In this document: in pieces, positions 35,197 to 46,018 of the stretch
How positions within the stretch are numbered: position 1 is the first letter of the stretch
How the letters are laid out: each line of letters starts with the position of its first letter
Origin: Benincasa hispida
Taxonomy: Eukaryota > Streptophyta > Magnoliopsida > Cucurbitales > Cucurbitaceae
DNA: 64,000 nucleotides
NCBI RefSeq assembly: GCF_009727055.1
Contig: NW_024065299.1
Span: 186,001 to 250,000 of the forward strand
Direction: 5' to 3'
Position numbers and translations under genes: made by a program
Notes under the pieces: generated by a model
The model's database searches: none
The model's input: the letters and a program-made list of their open reading frames with translations, nothing else
What the model was told of the DNA's origin: nothing

Positions 35197-35780
35197 AACA
35201 AAAAAACATTCTCAGAAGTAGATAAATTTAAAGAAACGAGACTAGTCCTATAATCATTCCTAGAGGAAGCATCATCGGTTAGGAAGTAGAGCCCCTTATC
35301 GTGCCAGGTAGTGCCAATTGTCGTCTCCGAGCTCAGATCCTGAAAAACAACAGAGTCGGATGAAAAATCTGCCTAACAACTCAGATCTCTTGTAATTTTA
35401 CTGATAGATAATAAATTATATGATATCTTAGGAACATGCAAGACATCACGCAGTACCAAACCCTTAAACAGAGACAAATATCATTTCCCTGCAACAGGGG
35501 CAAATGACCCATCTACGATTCTAATCCATTCATTACTAGCACTCAGACAATATGACACAAATTGATTAGATGAGCTAGTAAGATGATCTATAGCCCCTGA
35601 GTCAACAATCCAGAGTTTTTTTTACCGTTAATACTAATAAGGCTAAAAGACTGAACAGTACCTGACTGGGCGATGGCACTGACCCCAACTGTACTCAGGT
35701 TGGTCTTATCGTCTGTTGGGGATTGGTGCTGAGGATTCTCATTCATCGAGTCACTCAGAAGGGCATGTCCAGGGTTTGAT
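35197..35780 (-). pseudogene. Protease and GAG-pre-integrase of family C copia
   Basis: On the minus strand, WIVDSGAIDHLTSSS (protease, DSGA near 35595-35608) is followed by VLHVPKIS and LLSI-like words, then FLLWHYRLGHSKFQYMKYLF (His of the GAG-pre-integrase motif) running into the integrase. Several stops. Confidence 0.8.
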
Positions 35781-35788
35781 TTGTCATG

Positions 35789-37365
35789 TTACTGGCAACA
35801 TTTATTGTTTGGCGGTCGTCCATGTATTTTCCAACACTGGTCGTTTGTATGCCATGACTTTTTGCAGTGCTCACAGATAGAAGTGGGTTTCTTATTGCTA
35901 TTAGAACAGGAAGATGTAGCAAAGGCTACAGCCTCAGTTGACGTGCTAACAGGGTTATTCATAGCACTCGACCTGTCCTCTTCCAGCCGTATTTCTGAAC
36001 ACACTTCCATAAGAGAGGGAATAGGCAGTTGGCATAATATTTGACTTCAAACGACATCAAATTTGGAGTTCAAACCTGCTAAGAAGTCATAAACTCGATC
36101 AGCTTCTTCAATCTTCAAGTACTGCACCCCATCTTGTGCACACTTTTAAACTATTTCCGGACAAAGATCCATCTCTTGTCACAACAGGGATAGTTTATTA
36201 AAATACGAGGATACATGCATAGTCCCTTTATTGCATTCGTGGACCTGCTTCTGCACAGCATCCCAAATATCTTTGGCGGTTGTAGCATACAGTAATGGTC
36301 TACCAATCTGGGTTTCCATACTGTTAACAAGAACTGATCATAACAAGGAGTCTTCTCCTTTCCAAATATGTTCCTGCAGATCACCCGCTTGGGATTTTGG
36401 TATCTCTCCCGTCAAGTACTCAAACTTATGCTTCCCTTCCAGTGCCATTATGATTGATTGTGACAAGAAAAAATAATTCTAGCCATTAAACTTTTCTCCA
36501 AAGATGAACCCTGCAGAATTGCCCATCGAACAAGACAAATAATTCATATTGGGTAAAACAGAGAAAGAGTTTATCGGATTCTCATAGTAAAGTTCTGGTT
36601 GAGGATTTGTGCCAAGAACCATTCCAAAGTTTGCTACTTTCCGTTTTAGATAGGAAAACGACGCCGAATTTCGCTAGGGCATTGAGTCACTCCGCTGCTG
36701 CAAGGTGCGACTGAACTCTTCTGTTCATCAACCCCCTGTCCCATCCTTGATTGGAAAAAATCAGCAGAAAGATCCCAACCCTGAGCATCCAACATCATTG
36801 AAGGAGTCGAAGGGAAAGAATGGCCAAAATCAGCACGGCTAAACGAGGCTGCGACCAAAGGACCTCAGACTAGTGGGTTGCTTGGCTCAGCTCGACTGGA
36901 TGAACCCGCGATTGCAGGCTATGAGTAAAGGAACGACTGTGACTGAATGAACGATGTCGAATTCGTCTGAAACTTTCCATTGGCTAGGGCTTGCGCAGGG
37001 GAAGAATGCGATCAAGGGTATCCAGCCACGACTTATGGGTACTATGCATCAGCTGGGCTTGGCATGAACAGCTAGGGAGCGACTCTGATCGACTAGGCTT
37101 CGATGATTGGATGGCTCTAACTACTACTCGACGCTCTAATCTGAGGTAGACGGCTCGGTTGGCTTCCTTTGACCGGCTACTGGACATAAATGACAGCTGA
37201 ATAAGGTGAGGGAGTGCGGCTTGGAGGTAACGCTCGACAGCTGCTTGGACGGTTACTGTGATATCGACGTTCACACCCCACTGATACACACGATGACTGT
37301 TGAAGGCTGTGGTTGAATCTTGTCGATGTCGGCTAGGGTTTCGTCACCTTGCTCTGATACCATGA
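35789..37365 (-). pseudogene. gag of family C copia
   Basis: Gag capsid and nucleocapsid. The first codons ATG GTA TCA GAG coincide with the primer site, giving MVSEQGDETLADIDKIQPQP from 37365. A stop or frameshift follows after about 30 codons. The middle is fragmentary (36151-36384, 36646-36858). The C-terminus (35789-36010) keeps the CCHC zinc knuckle CEHCKKSWHTNDQC followed by WKIHGRPP. A nonsense-rich central region makes it inactive. Confidence 0.82.
37351..37362 (-). other. Primer binding site of family C copia
   Basis: The minus strand reads TGGTATCAGAGC, the canonical initiator-Met tRNA primer site of copia elements, directly next to the 5' LTR. Confidence 0.93.
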
Positions 37366-37565
37366 TGAAAAAAGGAAACGAGAAACAAACACACAATTTA
37401 TGTGGAAAACCCTGGAATAGGTAGAAAAAATCACGATTGGGACTTATTTTTATTATTGGCTTAATACACAAAGTACAAGAGAATAGGTCAAATAAATAAA
37501 CAATGGGAAGCCCTAGGGTACATAAAATACTAAAATACCCCTAGGGTAAAATGCTATTTTCGATA
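37363..37565 (-). repeat. 5' LTR of family C copia, 203 bp
   Basis: Partner of 31877-32081. On the plus strand it runs TGATGAAAAAAGG to ..TTTTCGATA, with one mutated end (TA for CA). Followed by TSD ATTTA. Confidence 0.9.
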
Positions 37566-38396
37566 ATTTATAATAATATTAATTATTAGATAATTATCTC
37601 TTTTTCTCTAATAACCAATTGAGTAGGAGGTTATTGGTGGTTTCATAGTAACTGTGAGATAAAAAGAAAAATGTTCTCCTAAATTTAGTATGATTGTATG
37701 AGAGTTTCTATTCTCGACAAGTTGTCACAGAAAGGTTGTCAAGTGGATTAGATTCACTAAATGATAGCTGAAGAGAGACTATACGATCGTGGATTGACAC
37801 TACACGATAGTTCACTCAGTTGGCTAATAGCTAAATGATCACGAAGCTTTTGCTAACGATCATGGAGCTTCTTCTAAATGATTGGGCATCGTCTATACAA
37901 TAGACCTTGTCATCTCCCACTTGCTCAATTTTTTATACGATTTTTCTTCCTTCGGTCTCGTCCTCTAACCAAATCCACACAGAGCCCACACTTTTGGATT
38001 CTCACACCGAGAATACCAAGGTAGCCATTGAGGTGGTGTCGTACTCAACTCGACATAGTTCGAGGTTTTTGGAGGTCGTTCACTGTGTTCGTGGTCTTGG
38101 AGTTCACTGTGTTCGTGATTGCCGTGATCGTGTTATGTTGTGGTCATAGTGTTTGAGTGTTCGAGTTTTCAATCTTGCTGATTGTACGAGCGTTCGTGAT
38201 CGAGGGTGTTTGAAGATGAGTCTTCAAAAGTATGTTAATTTTTCCGTTGATCTTATTCAAAGCATGCTGTAATTTTGTATTGTGCATAGCCTATATGTTT
38301 CCATTTCGCGATCGTAAATGTGTATGTTCAAATACGAATGGAATTTGGAACGATCATTTCACTGCTCATTGAAATCCTCATGTCCGATTTTCTTCA

Positions 38397-38640
38397 CATA
38401 TGGTCCAACTTGAGAACTCAAATTTTTTTATCCAGGCTGGATAGATTTTTATATACATCTCAGTGGGAAGCTAAATATCATACACATTACTCTAGAGTGT
38501 TGTCTCGTACCACCTTAGATCATTTTCCTATTGTGCTTGAAGCAGTGCAGTTGACTTGGGGTCCTAGCCCTTTTCGTTTCAACAACATTAACTTGGAAGC
38601 ACATAATTTCAACAAGAACATAACAGATTGATGGACTAAT
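38397..38640 (+). pseudogene. LINE endonuclease, C-terminal part
   Basis: Continues the endonuclease after the solo LTR: HIWSNLRTQIFLSRLDRFLY, SQWEAKYHTHYSRVLSRTTL, DHFPIVLEAVQLTWGPSPFR. The SRLDRFL and (S/L)DHFPI blocks are the C-terminal catalytic landmarks of L1 endonucleases. The segment is open, but its apparent N-terminus in this reading frame comes from LTR sequence and is not part of the LINE protein. Confidence 0.87.
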
Positions 38641-40410
38641 ACCAATCAGAATGGATACCCATGATACTCTTTCATCAGGCGGCTCCAACAATTATCCCAA
38701 AACATAAAAAATTGACAGAATAGGTAACAAACTGCAACTGAAGAAGATAAGAGAGCTTGGACCAAAGAGATTGATTGTATATACCTCCTTCAATGCAACC
38801 AACAACTCAGTGAGCTGGATATCCTCTAAAGAACTATCTTAAAGTTTATCTAAATGCAGAGGCTAATAGATAAACACAATATTGGGCCCAAAGATATAAA
38901 AAGTAGTGGCTTCTTGAAGGCGATGAAAACTCCGCTTTTTTCAACAAAATTTGCAAAGCTAGACAGAGAATGAGCTATATTATAGATGTATTAGATGATA
39001 ATGGCACCAACTGCACCACAAATGAGACGACTGAGAAAGTGTTCTATAATCACTTTAATAATATCTATATGGGGGATGATAACGAACAGTGGGTCATTGA
39101 TAACTTTGATTGGTCTCCCATAAATGATATTTAAAGATAGCAACTCTATTCTCCCTTCAGTGAAAATGAAATACACAGTGCTTTACTTTCAATTGGCAAC
39201 AACAAAGCCCTTGGGCTCGATGGTTTCACTATGTAATTTCTTTAAAAATCTTGCAACGTTGTCAAAGTTGATTTTTGTAGAAGTGTTCCAGGATTTTTTT
39301 CAAAACAATGTAGTGAACAACAATGTTAATGACTCCTACATTGCTCTTATTGTCAAGAAAATAAAGTGTAACAAAGCCTTGGGCTACAGACCTATCAGCT
39401 TCACTACATCTTTATACAAAGTCATTGCCACGACTCTTGTAGCCAAACTCAAACAAACACTCTCATATACTATTGCTGAAAATCAGTTGGCCTTTGTTAA
39501 AGAGAGCCAGATCACTAACGCCATTTTGATGGCTAATGAAGCTATTGATTACTGGATAACAAAAAAAGACAAAGACTTTGTGATTAAGCTGGATATTGAA
39601 AAGGCCTTTGACAAAATTAGTTATTAATTTATTGACTACATGTTCCTTAAAAATTGCTACCTTTTAAAATGGAGAGGATGGTGTGCAATATTCCATCCTT
39701 ATCAATAGAAAACCCCAAGATCGCATCAAACCTACCAGAGATATATGACAAGGTGACCCTCTTTCCCATTTATTTTTGTCATTTTAGTGGATTATATCAG
39801 TTGACTAATATAGACTTTTGAACAAAAAGGGAAACCAGAGGAGTCTACGTATCAGATAACTGCTATATCACTCACTTACTTTTTGCAGATGACATTAATT
39901 TTTGTAGAAGACAATAATGAATATTTGGGGAACATCTTTAACAATATCAAGACATTTGAGATGGCTACAAGTCTAAACATAAACTTAGAGAAATATACTA
40001 TATCGGCCATCAACGTTAACAGTAGTTGTGCCGATGAGGTAGCAAACAGATGAGGTATCAAGAAAAAGTTCTTACCAATCAATTATTTGAGAGCTCCACT
40101 GGGAGGTAAGCCACAGACTGCTTCTTTCTGAGAGATAATATCTGAAAAAAAAATACAAAATAAGCTGAATAATTGGAAATACTCATATTTATCCAAAGAG
40201 GGCAGGCTTACTTTCATGCAATCTACCTTCACAAGGCTACTAACATACATGCTATCATTTTTCAAAGCCCCGAAATATGTTTATAGAAATATTGAGAAGC
40301 CAGTGGAGAAACTATTTATGGAAAGAGAATATTAGAGGCTACAATTCTCATTAGTCAGATGGTCAATTGTCACAACTCCAAAAGATAAAGGTGCACTCGA
40401 CATATACAAA
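38641..40410 (+). pseudogene. LINE reverse transcriptase
   Basis: RT blocks in order: ALGYRPISFTTSLYKVIATT, LAFVKESQITNAILMANEAI, KDFVIKLDIEKAFDKISY (all 39124-39627), then the catalytic HLLFADDINFC with FADD codons at 39882-39893. The catalytic Asp pair is intact. Frameshifts occur before 39124 and after 39627; a stop precedes the segment near 39100. It would act by target-primed reverse transcription. Confidence 0.88.
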
Positions 40411-41400
40411 ATGGAGGACACCAACTTTGCTTTACTTAGGAAATGGCTCTGGCAGTTTTACAATGAAAACAACCTCTTATGGGAGAGATTAATTTTGGTT
40501 AAATATACACAGACATACACTAGTGAAATCCGCACGGTTGGAAAATACAGTAGCTCGAAATCCACATGGAGCTCCGTCGTCAAATGTATCGACTGGTTGA
40601 ATGCAAAGAACTCTTGGAAGGTTACTAGTCATGAAAATATATCGTTTTGGAGGGGGGAACAAAACAAGCCCATTTGTTGAGAATTTCCCTCGATGGTTTG
40701 CATTATCCAATATACCAAATGGCACCGTCAAGGAGGCGTGGAAGGAAGAAACGTTGGAGTTGGACTTTAAATCAATAAGACCCCTCCGGGAGAGAGAGGT
40801 ACGATAGTGGAATTATATTAAAAGTCACCTACCAAATCCTTATGCAAAAAATGGTTGGGACATACCCATTTCGAAGCTTAGCAACAACAATATTTTCAAG
40901 GTATCAACCATCAAAGATAACTTTTCCAATCAAAGTAGCAACATCAATTCCCAGACAAATACAATTATGATTAAGGATATATGGAAGGCCTACATTCCAA
41001 AAAAATGTAAGTTTTTTCTTTGGACTCTCTTCCACCAACGATTAAACATTGTCGATGTTCTTAGAAAAAAAAAAAAAACTTTCCAACCAATCACTAAATC
41101 CAAATTGGTGTCCCCTTTGCAAAAATCACAATGAAACTATGGAGCACATATTCATACATTGTCATTACGGAGCTTTGTGAAGACCTTGGCTTAATGAGAA
41201 ATACTTCCACTAGAGAGACCATTATCTTTAACACCACTACAACCATATTATGGACTCTTTGGACAGAATGCAATAGCCATACTTTTCAAGGTCAGTACAA
41301 AAGCACCTTTGGGAGGATATATGCTCGTTGTCTGGATGTTGATCTAATAGAAATAAACTCTTCAAAGATTATAGCCTATCAATGATTGCCATTAATCTTA
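40411..41400 (+). pseudogene. LINE C-terminal region with zf-RVT
   Basis: The open piece 40411-40680 reads FALLRKWLWQFYNENNLLWE, RLILVKYTQTYTSE, VVKCIDWLNAKNSWKV, typical of the region after RT in plant L1 elements. Further on, KDIWKAYIPKKCKFFLWTLF is followed by a zinc-binding pattern WCPLCKNHNETMEHIFIHC (about 41100-41163). A 13-A run near 41068-41080 disrupts the frame. Confidence 0.83.
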
Positions 41401-41590
41401 AACATTTTGTAATTTATAATTTTTAATCGTTGTATTTGGGTTTATCTCTAGCCTTTGAGAACTTTTGTAATCTTTCTTTTGTGCTTAATGATATATCTTT
41501 TGGGAGATGATGAGGATGCTAACAAGTTGTCCCCTTGGTGGAGATGTTCTGGTGCACCCCCTAACCCATGTATCCATTTTTAAAAAATCT
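41401..41590 (+). mobile_element. Probable LINE 3' UTR
   Basis: Non-coding T-rich sequence after the zf-RVT reading frame, with TTTTGTAATCTTTCTTTTGT. The exact end is not marked by a poly(A) tail or a TSD that I can pair with the 5' side. Confidence 0.45.
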
Positions 41591-42600
41591 CTCATCCATA
41601 TTGTACTTTTAGAAAAAGATATTTGAATGCTTTAGATCTATGAATTTCAAAGAGAAAATAATGTGATATTGACTTGACAAAATCTATATAAAATACTGTT
41701 TGACTTTACATTGCATATCAATCGTAGTTGATAGTATAGACTGACATTAATTAGAATGAACCACAGTGACCTGGTCATCTTCTTAGTTTATTCCGAAATT
41801 TGCATCACGAATTTGGAATATGTGTAATCCACATGGAAAAATATTGATGCAACTTATGGCAAACTATTTGTGCAATATCTTCTTGTTGATATGCAAAATC
41901 GTATGATCTCAAGTATAATTTTATGGAAGAGGAACATCTGCAAAATAAGGAGACTGTACATTGATATGATATGTTGAGCACCACAGACAATGATATGATA
42001 CCCAAGTTAGACTTGAATTTTTATGTGTCATAATGTGATTTGGGTTTTGTGAACTTATCTCCAAGGAAGTCTATTCTTTCTATTTATGTGAGATTTTGAA
42101 CTAGATTTTCTCGATTTATTCCTAGCAGAGTGGACGAGCCAAGTGTGAACCGGTCCCTCGACGTCTGCTCAAACGGTTGGACCACTTAATCCTGATCTCT
42201 TTAGTGGTTGGTCCACCAAGGGCTTTCTTGGCTCATGGCTCATGGCTACTTAGACATGGTTGATACTAGTAGGGCTAGTTGGTTCTAGGCTTGGTTAGCT
42301 CAAGGGTTTTCCTAGCCAACCTCGCCTCTCACACACTAGGCCCATTCATCTTGGACCCTTCTTCCTCGAGACATTTTTTAGCCTTTAGTATAAAGGAAGA
42401 CAGAAGTCAGGAGTTAAAGCTAGACATGGTGCTAGAATTAACAAAAAAGGTCAAAATCCATGAGGATGTAAATATATATAGATATTAGATCTCACAACAA
42501 CCAACTATTTTACAGAGAGAAAGACACCAACTTCAACACTAACATTACATTACAATATTAAGGGACCATAACACTGGGGAGCAGCCGATATATAGGCTTT
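41591..42600. other. Intergenic DNA
   Basis: No recognisable gene. The stretch 42125-42400 is less AT-rich and contains GGCTCATGGCTCATGGCTA, a short tandem duplication. ORFs at 41805-42005 and 42279-42488 have no recognisable similarity. Confidence 0.5.
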
Positions 42601-42611
42601 TTTGCATAACT

Positions 42612-42617
42612 TTTATT
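42612..42617 (-). terminator. Poly(A) signal of the small peptide gene
   Basis: AATAAA on the minus strand, 47 nt beyond the stop codon of the 42664-42891 gene. Confidence 0.5.
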
Positions 42618-42663
42618 TAGTTGTTCCCAACAGCGTGGCCAATCTCAACACAGAGAGACACCC

Positions 42664-42891
42664 TCAGTCGGACATGGGTGGCCTGCAATTTGTATATTTT
42701 TTGCATCCTCTTCCATGGCCATGGGTAGGATCGGTCTTGACACCAGGGCCATGCCCCTTAAACACCTCCGTTTCCTTATTAGGGTAATAAGGATCAGGTT
42801 GGGTTAGCACTGACCGGTGAGCCTCGGCTGGAGACTGAGCGGTGAGAAGCACCACTGCAATTGCTACCACAACCACCCATTTTAGAGACAT
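42664..42891 (-). CDS. Small secreted peptide, 75 aa, unknown family
   Basis: The only intact, well-supported host-type gene. The product starts MSLKWVVVVAIAVVLLTAQ, a signal-peptide-like hydrophobic stretch, with a likely cleavage after the AEA at residues 22-24. The mature part of about 51 residues is rich in Pro, Gly and His, with DPYYPNKE in the middle, GHGPG and HGHGRG, and a C-terminal GRGCKKYTNCRPPMSD holding its only two Cys (63 and 69). This recalls plant secreted signalling or antimicrobial peptides, and the GC-x5-CR ending faintly recalls RALF, but length and motifs do not match any family I can name. I chose the start at 42891 because a TATA box lies about 67 bp upstream; the in-frame ATG at 43014 lies beyond that TATA box. 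Single exon. Confidence 0.6.
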   Translation of the reverse strand: MSLKWVVVVAIAVVLLTAQSPAEAHRSVLTQPDPYYPNKETEVFKGHGPGVKTDPTHGHGRGCKKYTNCRPPMSD

Positions 42892-42957
42892 ATTTTTATT
42901 ACCTCGTTTTTCTGCTTTCAACTTATCGTATTGATCTTCACTTGGAGCAATTTTGTT

Positions 42958-42967
42958 CCCTTTTATA
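42958..42967 (-). promoter_or_regulatory. TATA box of the small peptide gene
   Basis: The minus strand reads GCTATAAAAGGGAAC here. Transcription would start about 30 bp downstream (near 42930), giving a 5' UTR of about 40 nt before the ATG at 42891. Confidence 0.6.
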
Positions 42968-43164
42968 GCAATTATTGTGGGTGTAAGTGCGCATGCCTTT
43001 TTCCTCTTTGGCAATATTTCTATTTGGGCCTACTACTTTTTCTATTAAAAAAGAAAAATTATCGGGCCAATTTTTCATGATTTGTCTAATTGTTTGGTAG
43101 GAGTTATATTTACAATACTTTGTGTGCTTCTCGAGCTGCACAATAGATAGATGCATCACAGATT

Positions 43165-43415
43165 CCACCAAAGTTTATTTTCAAATTTTTGAAAAATTTT
43201 CAACGATAGAAAAAAATGTCAAACTATTTATAAAATAGTAAAAAAAAAACAGTGATGAACACTGATAACCTATTTCACAAAGTGTTTATAAGTGATAGAA
43301 GCCTATCATAGTGTCTATCAGTGATAGAAACGGATAAAAGTCTAAAATGATTAAAGTTTAATACTGTGTGTAAATAGTTTCCCAAATTTTTTTTATTTTT
43401 GAAAATCTCCCAACT
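43165..43415. mobile_element. Degenerate MITE with CTATCA/TGATAG core
   Basis: Core GTGATAGAAGCCTATCATAG and CTATCAGTGATAGAAAC, bordered by inverted AT-rich ends (CAAACTATTTATAAA on the left; the complement GGAAACTATTTACACA on the right). The same motifs occur at 45840-45980, 46440-46640 and 53860-53930. No TSD found. Confidence 0.55.
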
Positions 43416-44400
43416 TTTTTCTTACTTTGTTTCAGCTTATGTATTTTTAGGTTTTTTTTTTGTTTCTCACTTTAGTCTATATTTGCAAATATAACATCTT
43501 ATCTTTTATATCTATGTTAACCATCTAACTTTTTATCTCTTTAATCTCTGCATTTTCAAACATGTTATTTTGAAAACTTACTAATATCTCCCTGTTTAGA
43601 AAATTTTCTCACACAAATAAAATTTCTAAGAAATTTATTATTATAGAAGTAGGACTGTGTAGAAATTTTGATTAAACAACCAGATAGAAAAAGGAAAAAA
43701 AAAGTTACTTAATAGTACATGGATTAAAAAAAAAAAATTGAAGAATCTTGAAAGAAAAAAAATACATGATAAAATTAAATTAAATTTGAATATCTTAATT
43801 TAGGTAATTTCTGTTGATTATACTAGCATTCTTAATTTCAATTGCCAAATGAGGGTCTCCAGTAAGAGTATCCCTAGGGCATTAAGTATATATTAAATTT
43901 ATAACGCTTGGTATGATAGAGGAAAAGGAGAACTAAAGTGAAAATTGAAATTTGAAAGAGGAAACATTCTTCAAGTGTATGTAGAATGCATTTTCAAGTG
44001 TTTAATTTAAAAAATAAGTCATTTTTTTAAGTATATTTGGTAACTATTTGAAGAGTATTTGCTAACTATTCAAAATAGTTTTTCAAGTGTATTTTCAACT
44101 ATTTTGTCAAAAATATTTAAATAAAAATGATTTTTTTGAAAAACATTTTTTCTTAAAGTCAATCCAAACGGGTCCTAAATATCATGCTAACCTTATTTAT
44201 TTATAAAATAAAACATAATTAATATCATCACTCTCAACCAATCTCATAATAAATATAAAGGCAGCTTGCATAGATAGTCGTTATACCATAAATATTGAAG
44301 TTTATATAATAAAAGAAAACTAATTGCAAATATAAAGTTTATATAATGCAGATTTAGGCCCAAGAGGCTAAAAAGAAAAGAATGGACATCATGGTCTGAC
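43416..44400. other. AT-rich intergenic DNA
   Basis: Homopolymer-rich sequence with no ORF of recognisable family. Words such as TTCAAAATAGTTTTTCAAG near 44040-44110 repeat loosely (AACTATTTGAAGAGTATTTG, AACTATTCAAAATAG). Confidence 0.5.
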
Positions 44401-45197
44401 CCATTTTGAAGAGAAATCCTATTTCACGACAACCATCCTTCTTCCATGGTTTGACCCATTTTCAAGCCATCCCATTTCAAATCGGGGAAGATAAATCAGT
44501 CATCATCGATAGCAAGCGTTCTTCCTTCAATTTTCGTTACGACTGTGCGATTCTTCTTACTCCCTTCGATTTCGCTCCAACATTCAAAAGATACATCTAT
44601 TCTTCTTCATATCTTCATCTCTTCTTCCTCGTTTTTTCGTCTCTTCTTCACTGATAGCAATCCTTTGAAACCGTAGGGCATCGTTCTTCTTCTGTTGACA
44701 GTAATAATTTCGATATTCTTCCTAAAATGATATCTATTGATATTTGTTGATATATTGTTGGTAGTTGTTGACATGTTGTTGATAGTTCATTGATTTCCTT
44801 CAAATTAGGGCTACATGCATTCTCCATCTCTTTTAGGTATTTTATTCATTGTTTAATTTACACATTTTGGTCAATGTGATAGCTTTTCTTTCTAAAAAAG
44901 AGTTGATTATGTGAACTTTATTGTACTGTGTTTGATTATGTGTTGATAGTAGTAATTTCTATTCAGTAATTTCAAGCTATCAGTGATTGCTTTTATCACT
45001 GATAACATATTATCAATGACAGAAGCTATCACTAGTAAATTGAAATTAGTGATATCTTCTACGCTAATGGAAAATTTTGTACCTTGAAGCTTCTTGACTA
45101 ATTATGTTGCTCTCGCAACTCAATCAACAGGGAACTCCCTAGGCTCTTTCAACATATTATTCAAGTACTCTGAAATATTCGTAGTCATCATATTTTA

Positions 45198-45240
45198 CCT
45201 TTTGTCCTAGAATATGCACCTTTTATCCTAGAATATGCAT
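45198..45240. repeat. 21-bp tandem duplication
   Basis: Two copies of ACCTTTTRTCCTAGAATATGC in a row inside the 3' part of the MULE pseudogene. Being 21 bp it would keep the frame. Confidence 0.85.
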
Positions 45241-45760
45241 GTGCCCACTTTTCAAAATCAACTTAATGAGATATTCCCGAATAGTAGGATATATCGATTC
45301 CACCTATTTCATATAAAACTCAAATTTATCAATTGTATAAGCTTTCACACAACTATAATATATGTCATCAATCAAAGAATCCTTATAAGTTAACTTCATA
45401 TTTTGCAAAAGGTGTCGTAGACAAACACAATACTCAACAGTTGGAAAAACATTGATAACACCTTTTGGAATGCTAAATGTCAATCGAAAATAATGATTAA
45501 TCCTTCTCGTTCACCAAAACTTATCCTTAGATTCTCAAAAACCCATCTCCATGATGCATCATTTCCAGAGTCAACAATACTAAATGCAATAGAAAAAGTC
45601 TGACTGTTATCATCAATTGTTGAAGTCGTCAAAAGAGTCCTAGCATATTTACATTTCAAGAACGTGCCATCAACGGATATATTAGGTCTACAATGCTTCC
45701 AACCATCAATTGACGCTCCAATAGCCATATAACAATACTTAAAATGCCTATTTATGTCAG

Positions 45761-46018
45761 CTTCATAGGCAGTGCATGTACTTAAAATAAGATAAACATG
45801 AAAATAAAAAAGCAAAATTACAAAAGGTATATAATTGATTGATGTCTATCAATGATAGAGCTTCTATCACTGGTTGGAGTCTATCACCAATAGCTTCTAT
45901 CATTTTCATGTTATTTGTGATGGAAGTTATCAGCGATATACTCCTACCAATGATAGAAGCTATCATTGATAGATCATACGTACAAACCGTTAATAAGTTG
46001 GAAACAAAAAAAATAAAC
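45761..46018 (-). other. Intron of the MULE transposase pseudogene
   Basis: Sense strand ..AATCCAG/GTTTATTT at the donor and GCCTATGAAG/CTGACATA at the acceptor. Splicing here joins CCA-G and CT-GAC and keeps the frame (..RNP-A-DINRHFKYC..). The 258-bp intron holds several CTATCA/TGATAG words. Inferred from sequence only. Confidence 0.6.
45838..45980. repeat. CTATCANTGATAG word cluster
   Basis: At least six copies of inverted-repeat-like words (TCTATCAATGATAGAGC, TCTATCACTGG, GAAGCTATCATTGATAG) inside the intron. Each unit can form a small hairpin. Related clusters lie at 44975-45060 and 46440-46640. Confidence 0.8.

Larger units (their letters stand above)
31877..37565 (-). mobile_element. 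Full-length family C copia, defective
   Basis: Minus-strand copia of 5689 bp with short LTRs (31877-32081 and 37363-37565), perfect TSD ATTTA (31872-31876 and 37566-37570), intact initiator-Met primer site, polypurine tract, and a Gag-Pol order typical of copia. It is the most completely bounded autonomous-type element here. Stops and frameshifts run throughout, and the RT active site is mutated. Confidence 0.92.
30638..38396 (+). mobile_element. Family A solo LTR inside the LINE, itself interrupted
   Basis: Plus-strand LTR in two parts (30638-31876 and 37571-38396, together 2065 bp), starting TGTTGGGGTTGG and ending TTCTTCA. Perfect TSD CATAT at 30633-30637 and 38397-38401. TATA box TATAAATA at 31837-31844; the family C copia inserted about 35 bp beyond it, close to the expected transcription start. 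It is the same family as the 1-26002 array but in the opposite orientation. Confidence 0.9.
29802..41590 (+). mobile_element. L1-type LINE, degenerate, interrupted by a solo LTR
   Basis: A plus-strand non-LTR retrotransposon in two parts (about 29802-30637 and 38397-41590). Domain order is ORF1 tail, endonuclease, reverse transcriptase, zf-RVT. The break falls inside the endonuclease, and the reading is continuous across the excised insertion (..HI / HIWSNLRTQ.., TSD CATAT). The 5' limit is uncertain. The 3' end lies between about 41480 and 41590, and no clean poly(A) tail was found. Many stops; not mobile. Confidence 0.85.

Noticed and set aside
36984..37289. 101-codon minus-strand ORF with many Ser and Arg
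   Set aside because: Overlaps the gag region of the family C copia in a shifted frame. It is probably out-of-frame reading of a degraded gag.
42664..43014. 116-codon version of the small secreted peptide starting at 43014
   Set aside because: The extension passes through the TATA box and removes the N-terminal position of the signal peptide; the 42891 start fits better.
44406..44654. 82-codon plus-strand ORF
   Set aside because: Dominated by Phe/Ser/Leu from CTTCTT-rich sequence, with no similarity I recognise and no promoter.
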